Shown: one piece after another, positions 26,895 through 35,520 of the stretch | Numbering within the stretch: the first letter of the stretch is position 1 | Layout of the letters: each line of letters starts with the position of its first letter | Notes under the pieces: generated by a model | Seen by the model: only the letters and a program-made list of their open reading frames with translations | Told to the model about the DNA's origin: nothing | Database searches by the model: none | Assembly: GCA_041396125.1 (NCBI GenBank) | Contig: JAWKZG010000002.1 | Span: forward strand, 434,001 to 498,000 | Reading direction: 5' to 3' | DNA from: JAWKZG01 sp041396125 | GTDB lineage: Bacteria; Pseudomonadota; Gammaproteobacteria; Competibacterales; Competibacteraceae | DNA: 64,000 nucleotides | Made by a program: the position numbers and the translations under genes

Positions 26895-28727
26895 ATGGGT
26901 ATTCGACGGATAATTTTTTTCGTTTTGCTTTTTGTGGTATTGCAAGTCAGCGCCCAGGAAAACGCTGACAATTCGCTGATCGAATTATCCTTAGCCGAAC
27001 GCTCGCTTAGCCTGGCAGGTCGCTTTCATTTTTTCGAAGATGAAACTGGGCTACTGACCCTGGACGATGTCAGCAGTCCAGTATTTGCCGAACGGTTCCA
27101 ACTGGCTCGAACAGCTAATCTCAATTTCGGTTTTACCGATTCTGCTATCTGGTTGATGTTTCAGGCCAGCAACAGCGCGCCGCATATTAGCGACTGGCTG
27201 CTGGAGTTTGCCTATCCTTTGCTGGACCGCATTGAGGTTCACACCCTGACCCCGGACGGGCAACAGCAGATGCTTATTTTAGGCGATACCTTGCCATTCA
27301 GCGCCCGCCCGTTACCGCACCGCACTTTGCTGGCACCGCTGTCATTCAAGGGTGAGCAGGTCAATCGCTATTTTATTCGCATCAGTACCGAAAGCTCGAT
27401 GCAGATCCGCCCCACCATCTATTCCGGGATATATTTTTTCCAGCAGAGTAATTTATCCGAGTTTATTTACGGAGCATTTTACGGTGTGTTGCTGCTGATG
27501 GTGTTGTACAACGCGTTTCTGTATTTTGCGATGCGTGACACCACATACCTGGTGTATGTATTCGCGGTGTTTTCCGCAACCTTGTTTTTTATGGTGCTGC
27601 ACGGTCATGCGCACCAGTATCTCTGGCCAGATGAGCCTGCCTGGGCCAATACCTTCAGCCCATTGTCATCGTCGCTCTGGTTGATCGGCACCGCTATTTT
27701 CACCAAGCTTTTTCTGGAAACCAGGCGTTACGTGCCTCGTTTGTCGCGGATGCTCGATGGCCTTATCGTTATTGGAGGAATCGCTATTCTATTGGCGTTG
27801 ACAGCGCGTTATTCCGTGGCTATGCAATTTACCTCCGCTGCGGCACTGATCAACGGACTGGCTATCCTGGTAACCGGCTTGATTTGCTGGTTGCGTGGGA
27901 ATAAATATGCCCGCCTGTTTACCATTGCCTGGGTGGTTTATGGTACCGGCATGGCACTGCTGGCGCTGAGTCGGCTCGGCTATATTCCAGATAATTTTTT
28001 CACCCTGAATGCGGCGGCTTTCGGGTTGGCTTTTGAGATTATCCTGCTGTCGATGGCGCTCAGTGACAAATACCGGGTATTGACCGAGCAACTGGAGGTG
28101 CATGCCCGTGAACTGGAGCAGCGGGTTGCTGCCCGCACTGCCGAGCTGGAGCTGGCGAACAAAACCTTGCGGCAGTTATCCAATCGGGACCAGCTCACGC
28201 ATCTGGCCAACCGGCGCCGCTTCGATGACTACCTTGCCCAGGAATGGCAACGGCATATCCGTAACAGCCAGCCGTTAGCGTTACTGCTGTTTGATGTGGA
28301 TTATTTCAAACCCTATAACGACTACTATGGCCATCAGGCCGGGGATAGCTGCCTGCGTGTGATAGCAGCGACGATCAGTCGCACTCTGCAGCGTCCGGCC
28401 GATCTGGCGGCGCGCTATGGCGGTGAGGAATTCGCGCTTATCTTGCCGGAAACCAGTCTTGGCGGTGCTGTCAGTGTAGCGGAAAGAGTACGTGCTGAAA
28501 TCCAGGCACTGGATATTGTGCATGCGGCTTCCAGTGCGTTCAAAATAGTGACGATCAGTGTCGGCGTCGCGGCCTGGGTACCCTCTGTCGAGCAGTTACC
28601 GGCTCTGTTGATCAAGTCTGCCGATGAAGCACTTTACAAGGCCAAACGCAGCGGCCGGAACCGGGTGGTTCCCGCCACCCCGCTGGATGACCCAACGAAA
28701 GATCCAACGGGCCGGTATGCAGTCTGA
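26895..28727 (+). CDS. 7TMR-DISM diguanylate cyclase
   Basis: About 610 residues. It has a signal peptide (residues 1-20), a periplasmic 7TMR-DISM extracellular domain (about 25-180), and seven membrane helices (about 190-395). A short coiled coil (LEQRVAARTAELELANKTL) follows, then a GGDEF domain (about 440-595). The catalytic site is RYGGEEF with an upstream RPAD inhibition site, so c-di-GMP synthesis with product control is expected. The periplasmic domain likely senses a carbohydrate-like or other small ligand. The start ATG at 26895 has GGAAGAG upstream. The gene is convergent with the second ABC operon. Confidence 0.92.
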   Translation: MGIRRIIFFVLLFVVLQVSAQENADNSLIELSLAERSLSLAGRFHFFEDETGLLTLDDVSSPVFAERFQLARTANLNFGFTDSAIWLMFQASNSAPHISDWLLEFAYPLLDRIEVHTLTPDGQQQMLILGDTLPFSARPLPHRTLLAPLSFKGEQVNRYFIRISTESSMQIRPTIYSGIYFFQQSNLSEFIYGAFYGVLLLMVLYNAFLYFAMRDTTYLVYVFAVFSATLFFMVLHGHAHQYLWPDEPAWANTFSPLSSSLWLIGTAIFTKLFLETRRYVPRLSRMLDGLIVIGGIAILLALTARYSVAMQFTSAAALINGLAILVTGLICWLRGNKYARLFTIAWVVYGTGMALLALSRLGYIPDNFFTLNAAAFGLAFEIILLSMALSDKYRVLTEQLEVHARELEQRVAARTAELELANKTLRQLSNRDQLTHLANRRRFDDYLAQEWQRHIRNSQPLALLLFDVDYFKPYNDYYGHQAGDSCLRVIAATISRTLQRPADLAARYGGEEFALILPETSLGGAVSVAERVRAEIQALDIVHAASSAFKIVTISVGVAAWVPSVEQLPALLIKSADEALYKAKRSGRNRVVPATPLDDPTKDPTGRYAV

Positions 28728-28753
28728 AAAACTGAGATGGCTGGTGGACAGGC

Positions 28754-29548
28754 TCAGGTCCGGCGCGGCCGCAGATGTTGATACCAGTGCTGTTCCAGCA
28801 GTTTAAAACAGCCGATCAGCATAAACGTCAGTGCCATATAAAAGAGCGCTGCAGTAACGAAGGCCTCGTAAGGGGCATAAAACCGCGAGTTGACGATGCG
28901 GGCGGCGCCGGCTCCAGATCAACCACCGTAATAATGCTGGCGATGGAACTGCCGTGCAGCATGAAAATGACTTCGTTACTGTAGGCGGGCAGGGCACGCC
29001 GGAAGGCACTGGGCAGAATGATGCGACGTATCACCAGCCAGCGTGACATACCGCAGGCGCGGGCCGCTTCGATTTCGCCTTTATCGGTAGCCTTGATCGC
29101 ACCTCGAAAATTTCTGTCGTGTACGCTGCTGTGTTTAGCGTAAATGCGATCAGGGCGCATAAATAGGCTTCTTTCAGTACCGGCCAGAGAAGCTTTGTTT
29201 GATAGCGTCGAACTGTCCGGTGCCGTAATAGATCAGGTAAATTTGCACCAGCAACGGTGTGCCGCGAAAAACATAGGTGTAGCCGGCGACCGGCCATTTC
29301 GAACCAGGGCAGCGGACTGTTGGCCGCCAGCGCCAGCGGTATCGCCAGCACCAGTCCGATCAGGAGACACACGCTGACCAGCCAGATTGTGTTCCCAAGC
29401 CTTGCAGATACAGCCCGATATTTTCCCAGATAAGGTGATAATCCAGCGTGAACAGGCCATAGCCGATAGCCAGTACAATCAGCAATAACAGGCCGTAACC
29501 GCTCAGTGTCAGCAGGGCGGAGACGAGGGTTGTGCTTAAGCGTGCCAT
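28754..29548 (-). CDS. Amino-acid ABC permease, HisM/AotM type (about five frameshifts)
   Basis: Reassembled across length errors, this gives about 265 residues of a polar amino-acid permease. In order are MARLSTTLV, GNTIWLVSVCLLIGLVLAIP, GYTYVFRGTPLLVQIYLIYY, WPVLKEAYLCALIAFTLNTA, FRGAIKATDKGEIEAARACG and, last, FYAPYEAFVTAALFYMALTF. Breaks lie near 29395 (CCC), 29297 (TTT), 29188, 29104 and 28913 (CC on the plus strand), mostly in homopolymers. The conserved residues are intact and there are no true stops within the joined frame. It overlaps the upstream permease gene by 13 bases. Either this stretch is badly sequenced or the gene began to decay recently. Confidence 0.78.
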
Positions 29549-30245
29549 GGCAGGGCCTGTTGCTGGTGAAAGCCGGCGCTGTAGCGGCGTTCGGCCCAGC
29601 GCAGCAGGATAACGGACACCGTCGTGAAGACAAGAAAGCCAATCGCTACGGCCAGATAGAAGGTAAAGGGTTTGCGGGTTGCCCCGCTGCCAGAGCGGCT
29701 TTGCGTACCAGATCGTCGAGGCCGATGATGGATACCAGGGCTGTGCCTTTCAGTAATACCAGCCAGTTATTACCAAAGCCGGGCAGGGCGTGGCGTATCA
29801 TTTGCGGCAGCAGAATGCGCCAGAAAACCTTGCGTCCATTCATGCCAAATGCATAGCCGGCTTCCAGTTGCCCGCGTGGTACCGCCAGGATGGCACCCCG
29901 AAATGTTTCCGCCATGTAGGCACCATAAATAAAGCCGATCGTCAGCACGCCAGCGATATAAGGGTTTATATCGATATAGTCGGTATAGCCGAATTTGGGG
30001 GCGATATTGTTGATCGCGACCTGTGCGCCGAAAAAAATCAGCAGCATCAGTACCAGATCCGGCACGCCACGAACCACGGTCAGTTGTAAATGGAGGCGAT
30101 AGCACGCGGTGCAAACGAGGACGAGCTTGGCGAGCGCGCCGAGCATACCCAGAACCAGCGCGATAGCCAAAGAAAACAGGGCAACATTGATGGTCAGCAG
30201 CGAGCCTTCCAGCAGGCTGTAACCGTAGCCTTCAAGATTCAGCAT
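29536..30245 (-). CDS. Amino-acid ABC permease, HisQ/AotQ type (frameshifted)
   Basis: About 236 residues once corrected. It has the signature TVVRGVPDLVLMLLIFFG and the EAA-loop region QLEAGYAFGMNGRKVFWRIL. The C-terminus (FYLAVAIGFLVFTTVSVILL) is in a second frame, recovered by adding one C to CCCC at 29682-29685. Between about 30083 and 30122 the annotated frame gives unlikely residues while another frame gives RAIASIY, as expected for the family, so a compensating pair of indels is present. It forms the membrane channel of the second importer together with the overlapping permease. Confidence 0.8.
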
Positions 30246-30301
30246 AAGGTGTCAGGCGCGACCGGGAGGCGCAGATACCCCCCGGCTGCGCAAGGCGATG
30301 C

Positions 30302-31140
30302 TCAGGATTCGCCGCCGTAAATATCAAAATCGAAGTACTTTTCCTGAATTTTCTGGTATTCGCCGCTGGCGCGAATTGCGTCGATAGCGCGGTTCAGGGC
30401 TTCACGCAGTTCGTCATCGCCCTTGCGCACAGCAATGCCGGCACCATCACCGTGCCATTTCGGAATACTGAACGACGGACCGATAAACTGAAAGCCCTGG
30501 CCTTCTTCCCGATCCAGAAAACCATCCAGTGCGGCGACTGAATCCTGCACGGCCAGATCGATCCGGCCGGACTGCAGATCCAGATAGACTTCGTCCTGGG
30601 TGCCATACAGCGTTTGATATCGACGCTATCGCCAAACACATCGGTTAAAAATTTGTCGTGAATCGTGGCGCGTTGTACACCGATGGATTTACCGGCCAGC
30701 GCTTCAGTGTTGAACTTGACTTTAGTTTCGTCGGTTACCGTGCCGTTTTCATCGCCTTCCAGCAGGAAGGTGATCTCAGTGCCTTTCGGGGCAATGAAGC
30801 GGGCCGGGGTATTGTAATATTTGTTGGTGAAATCGACTTTTTCCTTGCGCTCAGGCGTAATCGACATGGACGCGATAATGGCGTCGTATTTGCGCGCCAT
30901 CAAGGCCGGAATAATGCCGTCCCAGTCTTGCTGCACCAGAGTGCATTCGGCGTTCAGTTCGGCGCACAGCGCATTGGCGATGTCGATGTCGAAACCTTGC
31001 AGCTCACCCTCCGGGCTGACCTCGCTGAACGGGGGATAGGCCCCCTCTACACCAATGCGGATCTTCATGTCAGCGGCGCTGACTGTTGCTGCGGACAGAC
31101 TGAACAGAACAGTGCAGGTAGCAAGTAACAAACGTTTCAT
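30302..31140 (-). CDS. Cationic amino-acid ABC transporter binding protein (one frameshift)
   Basis: About 279 residues resembling the lysine/arginine/ornithine or arginine/octopine binding proteins. It has a Sec signal peptide (cleavage after VSAA near 22), then RIGVEGAYPPFSEV, LQGFDIDIANALCAEL and MSITPERKEKVDFT. One A is missing at the plus-strand TTT at 30613-30615; adding it gives DIKTLYGTQDEVYLDLQSGR and continues to the C-terminus. Ligand specificity for a basic amino acid is inferred from family resemblance. It is located between the ATPase and permease genes of one operon. Confidence 0.87.
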
Positions 31141-31177
31141 TAACAGCTCCTCAAAAGTATTTTGTTAAAATGACGGA

Positions 31178-31957
31178 CTAGCCTTTAAGGCTGCCGGTTA
31201 AAAACTGACGGCAGCGTTCTGAGTTTGGATTATCGAGTACTTGCAGCGGCGGGCCTTGTTCTTCGACCTGCCCCTGGTGTAAAAACATGACTTGCGAGGA
31301 AACCTCGCGGGCAAAACCGACCTCATGGGTGACCACAATCATGGTGCGACCCTCGTCGGCCAGATCACGCATGACTTTCAGCACTTCACCGACCAGTTCC
31401 GGGTCCAGGGCGGAGGTGGGTTCATCGAACAGCATGACTGCGGGGTCCATCGCCAGGGCGCGGGCAATCGCCGCGCGCTGTTGCTGACCGCCGGAGATAT
31501 GGCTGGGGTAATAGTCCTTGCGTTCGTACAGACCGACTTTTTGCAGCAGGGCTTCGGCCTTGGCGGTGGCTTCGCGCTTGCTTTGTTTCAACACATGCAC
31601 CGGTGCTTCAATGCAGTTTTCCAGGACTGTCATATGCGACCATAAATTAAAGCTCTGGAAGACCATCCCCAGTTTGCTGCGGATGCGTTCCACCTGGTGC
31701 CGGTCGGCGGGTTGTTGTGAGCCGAGCCGGTCCCGCTCCATCAGGATGGTTTCGCCATGCACGGTTACGCTGCCCTGGTTGGGGATTTCCAGCAGATTGA
31801 TACAACGCAGAAAAGTGCTTTTGCCTGAGCCGGATGAACCCAGAATCGAGATGACATCGCCTTCATTGGCAGTCATAGAAATGCCTTTTAAAACTTCAAC
31901 CATGCCAAACTGTTTATGAATATTTTCTACGGTCAGTGCAGGCACATTAATAGCCAT
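31178..31957 (-). CDS. Cationic amino-acid ABC transporter ATP-binding protein (HisP/AotP type)
   Basis: A 259-residue ABC ATPase, intact. It has Walker A GSSGSGKST, signature HISGGQQQR, Walker B VMLFDEPTSALDP and switch region VTHEVG. The insert around MERDRLGSQQPADRHQVERIRSK is typical of the HisP branch. It is the first gene of a minus-strand operon that continues with the binding protein and the two permeases. Unlike its downstream partners it has no frameshift. Confidence 0.93.
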   Translation of the reverse strand: MAINVPALTVENIHKQFGMVEVLKGISMTANEGDVISILGSSGSGKSTFLRCINLLEIPNQGSVTVHGETILMERDRLGSQQPADRHQVERIRSKLGMVFQSFNLWSHMTVLENCIEAPVHVLKQSKREATAKAEALLQKVGLYERKDYYPSHISGGQQQRAAIARALAMDPAVMLFDEPTSALDPELVGEVLKVMRDLADEGRTMIVVTHEVGFAREVSSQVMFLHQGQVEEQGPPLQVLDNPNSERCRQFLTGSLKG

Positions 31958-31985
31958 GAAGTGAGCTCAGCTTGCCGATTTTTGT

Positions 31986-32014
31986 TTGAATAATGCATTG
32001 TACGGGGATATGAA
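31986..32014 (+). promoter_or_regulatory. Candidate promoter of the repeat lipoprotein gene
   Basis: TTGAAT (31986-31991) and TATGAA (32009-32014) are separated by 17 bp, 55 bases before the lipoprotein ATG, which has GGGAGGAG eight bases upstream. The spacer also serves the divergent ABC operon. Confidence 0.38.
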
Positions 32015-32068
32015 TCATATTTTCTAGCATAATATCAAAGCTTATAGTACTACCGGGAGGAGATATTA

Positions 32069-33463
32069 ATGCACTTTTTCAGAAATAGCGCCGTGATTTT
32101 ACTGGCGACCACAATGCTGTACGCCTGCGGTCCTAGCGATGAAGAATTGGCTTTACAGGCGGCCCGAGAAAAACTCGAGCAGGACCTTGCACAATTACGC
32201 ACCTCGCAAACGTCTACCCAGCAGGAACTGGAAGGACTGCGCGAGCAGCTGACCCAGGCCCAGTCGGCTCAGGCGGAGGCCGAGCAGACCCTGCAAAGCA
32301 GTCAGCAGGAACTTGAGCAATTGCGGGCCCAGTCGCAAGGTCAGCAGCAACAACTGGAAGCCCTGGGCGCGCAGCTGGCGAGCGTTTCGCAGGAACTTGA
32401 AGACGAGCGGGCCAAACTTGCGTCACTGCCCCTGCAATCAGACGAGGAACTGCAACAGCGCCGGGAAGCGGTCAATCGCAGCCGGCAGGCGATGGCAGAT
32501 CGTATCAGCCAGTTATTGCAGCAACAATCCAGTCTGCAGCAGATGCTAAACGAGGAGCGTGCAGCGCGTGACACGCTGGCGCAGGAACTAAGCCGTCGTC
32601 AGGCCGCGGTCAATCGCAGTCGGCAGGCGATGGCGGACCGGGTAGGGCAGTTATTACAGGAACAATCCGGTTTGCGGCAGGCCTTGCATGATGAGCGCGC
32701 GGCACAAGACGCACTGACCCAGGAACTGAGCCGCCGTCAGGCTGCGGTCAGTCGCAGCCGACAGGCGATGGCCGATCGGGTTAGCCAGCTATTGCAGAGC
32801 CAGACCAGTTTGCAGCACGCTTTGCAAGAAGAACAGGCCGCACAGGACGCCCTGAGTCAGGAACTGGAACGCCGGCAGGCAATAGCTGCCCGCAATCGCG
32901 ATGCTATGGCGGGCCGGGTGTTGGCATTGTTGCAAGATAATCAGACCCTGCAGCATGCCCGCAACAGCGATGCACAGGCCATGGCTCAGCTGCAGGATGA
33001 AATACAGCGGCGTCAGGCTGCGGTGCAGCGTAGCCGTCAAGCCCAGGAAGATCGCGTGGTCAGCCTGTTGCAGCAAGTGCAGTCGGCTCGTTCCTCGCTG
33101 AGTTCAGAACAGCAACGGGTAGCTTCCCTGAATAACGAACTGGAGCGGCGCCAGCACGCTGTTAAAAACAGTCGTCAGGCCATGTCCGACCGGGTTTTGC
33201 AACTTATGAGCGGACAGCAGCAATTGCGTGAAGTGGTCAATAGTCTGCAAGCTGAAAAAGGCGGCCTGCTGGACAAATTGAGTGACCTGCAACAGGAACT
33301 GCAGCAGAAAGGCCAGGTAGCCTGGCAGCATATTGTGGCCGCCAGCGCCGTCCAGGCAGAGCAGGAAGGCAGTGCGAGCCAGGAGCATATGCAGGCCATG
33401 AGTGATCAATTGCAGGCACTGCAGGCCAATCTGAGCGGAATGATTCAGCAACTACAGCAGTAA
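32069..33463 (+). CDS. Coiled-coil lipoprotein with six 46-residue repeats
   Basis: A 464-residue protein with a lipoprotein signal peptide (lipobox LYAC, Cys at residue 20). It is then almost entirely Gln/Glu/Arg/Ala-rich coiled coil. Residues 130-405 are six consecutive units of exactly 46 residues. Each starts near RRQAAV-RSRQAM-DRV-LL and ends with QEL- or a related sequence; the first three are most alike, the last most diverged. The protein should form a long periplasmic rod anchored in a membrane. Function is unknown; a structural, peptidoglycan-associated or spacer role is possible. The translation start is supported by a strong GGGAGGAG. No enzymatic motif is visible. Confidence 0.8.
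   Translation: MHFFRNSAVILLATTMLYACGPSDEELALQAAREKLEQDLAQLRTSQTSTQQELEGLREQLTQAQSAQAEAEQTLQSSQQELEQLRAQSQGQQQQLEALGAQLASVSQELEDERAKLASLPLQSDEELQQRREAVNRSRQAMADRISQLLQQQSSLQQMLNEERAARDTLAQELSRRQAAVNRSRQAMADRVGQLLQEQSGLRQALHDERAAQDALTQELSRRQAAVSRSRQAMADRVSQLLQSQTSLQHALQEEQAAQDALSQELERRQAIAARNRDAMAGRVLALLQDNQTLQHARNSDAQAMAQLQDEIQRRQAAVQRSRQAQEDRVVSLLQQVQSARSSLSSEQQRVASLNNELERRQHAVKNSRQAMSDRVLQLMSGQQQLREVVNSLQAEKGGLLDKLSDLQQELQQKGQVAWQHIVAASAVQAEQEGSASQEHMQAMSDQLQALQANLSGMIQQLQQ
32456..33283 (+). repeat. Six in-frame 138-bp tandem repeats
   Basis: The coding region for residues 130-405 of the lipoprotein consists of six units of 138 bp starting at 32456, 32594, 32732, 32870, 33008 and 33146. The conserved DNA core in each encodes the SRQAMADR-type segment. 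Units 1-3 are clearly closer to each other, suggesting recent duplication by unequal exchange. Confidence 0.85.
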
Positions 33464-33689
33464 TCCTGCCATTCCAGCCTCTGTTTCATACGGGGTTTTG
33501 CTGGGGAACCTGATGACTTTACAGCTGGCGGAATCATACCGGTTCTGCCAGCCATCAGCCTGCCCCCGAGTTTTATTCACTGCTGTTTTACGAACAATTT
33601 TTAAGTACCTTACCGGTGCTGTGGCCTGTGTTGTCTGGAGCGGCTCAGTACAAACGGTAAGGCGTTTTTACTTTGCTTGAGGCGTTTTG

Positions 33690-35417
33690 ATGCCAGAACA
33701 AACCAATCGAGGCCTGCGTAAAGGGCTGACTAACTACGGCGATAACGAGTTTTCGCTGTTTCTGCGTAAGGCTTTTATTAAAGCGATGGGGTATTCCGAT
33801 GATGCGCTGGAACGGCCGATTATCGGCATTACCAATACCTTCAGCGGCTATAACGCCTGCCATCGCAACGTGCCGGATCTGATCGAGGCGGTCAAGCGCG
33901 GCGTCATGCTGGCGGGCGGTTTGCCGATTGAGTTTCCAACCGTTTCCGTGCACGAGTCGTTCGCTTATCCGACCTCGATGTTTTTGCGCAATCTGATGGC
34001 TATCGACACCGAGGAAATGATCCGGGCGCAACCGATGGACGCTGTGGTGCTGATCGGCGGCTGCGATAAAACCGTGCCCGCGCAGCTGATGGCGGCCGCC
34101 AGTGCCGGGGTGCCGGCGGTGCAGGTTGTGACCGGACCAATGATGACCGGCAGTCACCGGGGCGAACGCCTTGGTGCTTGCACCGACTGCCGTCGCTATT
34201 GGGGTATGTACCGCGCCGGCGACGTCGATGAAGCCGAAATCGAAACCGTCAGCGGGCGCTTGTGTCCAACAGCAGGAACCTGCATGGTTATGGGCACCGC
34301 CAGTACGATGGCCTGTATGACGGAAGCGCTAGGCATGATGCTGCCTGGCGGGGCGGCCATACCAGCAGTTGCAGCGGATCGACTGCGGCATGCGGAAGCA
34401 GCTGGCGGGCAGGCGGTAGTTATGGCGCAAACCGATCTGACGCCGGACAAAATCATGACGCCACAAGCGTTCAGTAATGCTTTCCGGGTGCTGCTGGCTA
34501 TTGGCGGTTCCACCAACGGCCTGGTGCATATGACCGCTGTCGCGGCCCGGCTGGGCATTCAGGTGGATCTGCAGGCGCTTGATCAAATGGGACGGGAAAC
34601 ACCGGTGCTGATCGATCTGAAACCGTCCGGCCAGCATTATATGGAAGATCTGCAAAATGCCGGCGGCCTGCCGGTGCTGTTGCGTGAATTGCGGCCATTA
34701 TTGCATCTGGACTGTCTGACCGTGACCGGTAAAACGCTGGGGGAAAATCTGGATGCAATGCCCGAGCCCTGGCCGCAGGAGGTTATCAAACCGCTGGCAA
34801 AGCCCCTTTACCCGGAAGGCGGGATTGCCGTATTGCGCGGTAATCTGGCTCCCGGTGGGGCGATTATCAAACAATCGGCGGCTACGGAACGTCTGCTCAA
34901 TCATACGGCTCGTGCGGTGGTGTTTGATTCGCTGGCGGATTTGGCAGCGCGCATTGATGATCCCGAACTTGATGTCAGTGCAGACGATATTCTGGTGCTG
35001 CGTAATGCCGGCCCGAAAGGTGCGCCAGGCATGCCGGAATCCGGTTATATCCCGATTCCGAAAAAGCTGGCGCGGCAGGGCGTCAAAGATATGCTGCGCC
35101 TGTCTGATGCCCGCATGAGTGGCACCGCGTTTGGCTCTATCGTTTTGCATGTAACGCCGGAAGCGGCAATAGGTGGTCCGTTGGCACTGGTGCAGGATGG
35201 GGATATGATCCGTCTGGATGTGGCCAGCCGGCAGCTGGAATTGCTGGTGGATGACGCCGAACTGGCACGCCGACAGGCAGCCTGGACGCCGCCACCTGCG
35301 CATGCCGGATCAGATCGGGGTTACAAGAAACTGTACCTTGAGCAAGTTCTGCAAGCTGATGGAGGGGCCGACTTCGCGTTTATGCAACCGCCGCCGGATG
35401 GCCGGGTTACGCCCTAA
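33690..35417 (+). CDS. IlvD/Edd-family dehydratase
   Basis: A 575-residue Fe-S dehydratase. Cluster cysteines are predicted in NACHRN (C57), GGCDKT (C125) and GTCMVMG (C198). Two extra cysteines are in GACTDCRRYWG. The metal-binding KT in GCDKT and the C-terminal SDARMSGTAFGSIVLHV block are present. The family includes dihydroxyacid dehydratase (branched-chain amino acid synthesis), 6-phosphogluconate dehydratase and sugar-acid dehydratases; the ACTDCRRYWG region resembles the sugar-acid (arabinonate-type) subgroup, so a sugar-acid substrate is favoured over isoleucine/valine synthesis. The start is ATG at 33690 with only a weak ribosome site. Confidence 0.85.
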   Translation: MPEQTNRGLRKGLTNYGDNEFSLFLRKAFIKAMGYSDDALERPIIGITNTFSGYNACHRNVPDLIEAVKRGVMLAGGLPIEFPTVSVHESFAYPTSMFLRNLMAIDTEEMIRAQPMDAVVLIGGCDKTVPAQLMAAASAGVPAVQVVTGPMMTGSHRGERLGACTDCRRYWGMYRAGDVDEAEIETVSGRLCPTAGTCMVMGTASTMACMTEALGMMLPGGAAIPAVAADRLRHAEAAGGQAVVMAQTDLTPDKIMTPQAFSNAFRVLLAIGGSTNGLVHMTAVAARLGIQVDLQALDQMGRETPVLIDLKPSGQHYMEDLQNAGGLPVLLRELRPLLHLDCLTVTGKTLGENLDAMPEPWPQEVIKPLAKPLYPEGGIAVLRGNLAPGGAIIKQSAATERLLNHTARAVVFDSLADLAARIDDPELDVSADDILVLRNAGPKGAPGMPESGYIPIPKKLARQGVKDMLRLSDARMSGTAFGSIVLHVTPEAAIGGPLALVQDGDMIRLDVASRQLELLVDDAELARRQAAWTPPPAHAGSDRGYKKLYLEQVLQADGGADFAFMQPPPDGRVTP

Positions 35418-35441
35418 TAGTCGTTTTTAGTCGTTTTTGGG

Positions 35442-35472
35442 GCCGATCAACACGTTAACCCTGTTGATCGGC
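35442..35472. terminator. Strong hairpin between convergent genes
   Basis: GCCGATCAACA and TGTTGATCGGC form a perfect 11-bp stem with a 9-base loop, 25 bp after the dehydratase stop. A second stem, CAGTAC/GTACTG, follows at about 35476-35493. It probably terminates the dehydratase transcript. Confidence 0.6.
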
Positions 35473-35498
35473 GTTCAGTACTTCCCTGTACTGAAGCC

Positions 35499-35520
35499 GA
35501 AGCTGTTTTGAAACAGCTTC
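35499..35520. terminator. Palindrome at the 3' end of the DUF-type gene (copy of the 4343 element)
   Basis: GAAGCTGTTT and AAACAGCTTC with a 2-base loop abut the stop codon of the minus-strand gene at 35521. The same arms occur at 4343-4365. It probably acts as part of a bidirectional terminator. Confidence 0.5.

Noticed and set aside
33645..34157. Long minus-strand frame opposite the IlvD/Edd gene
   Set aside because: It is antisense to a well-conserved gene and has no recognisable motif; a composition shadow.
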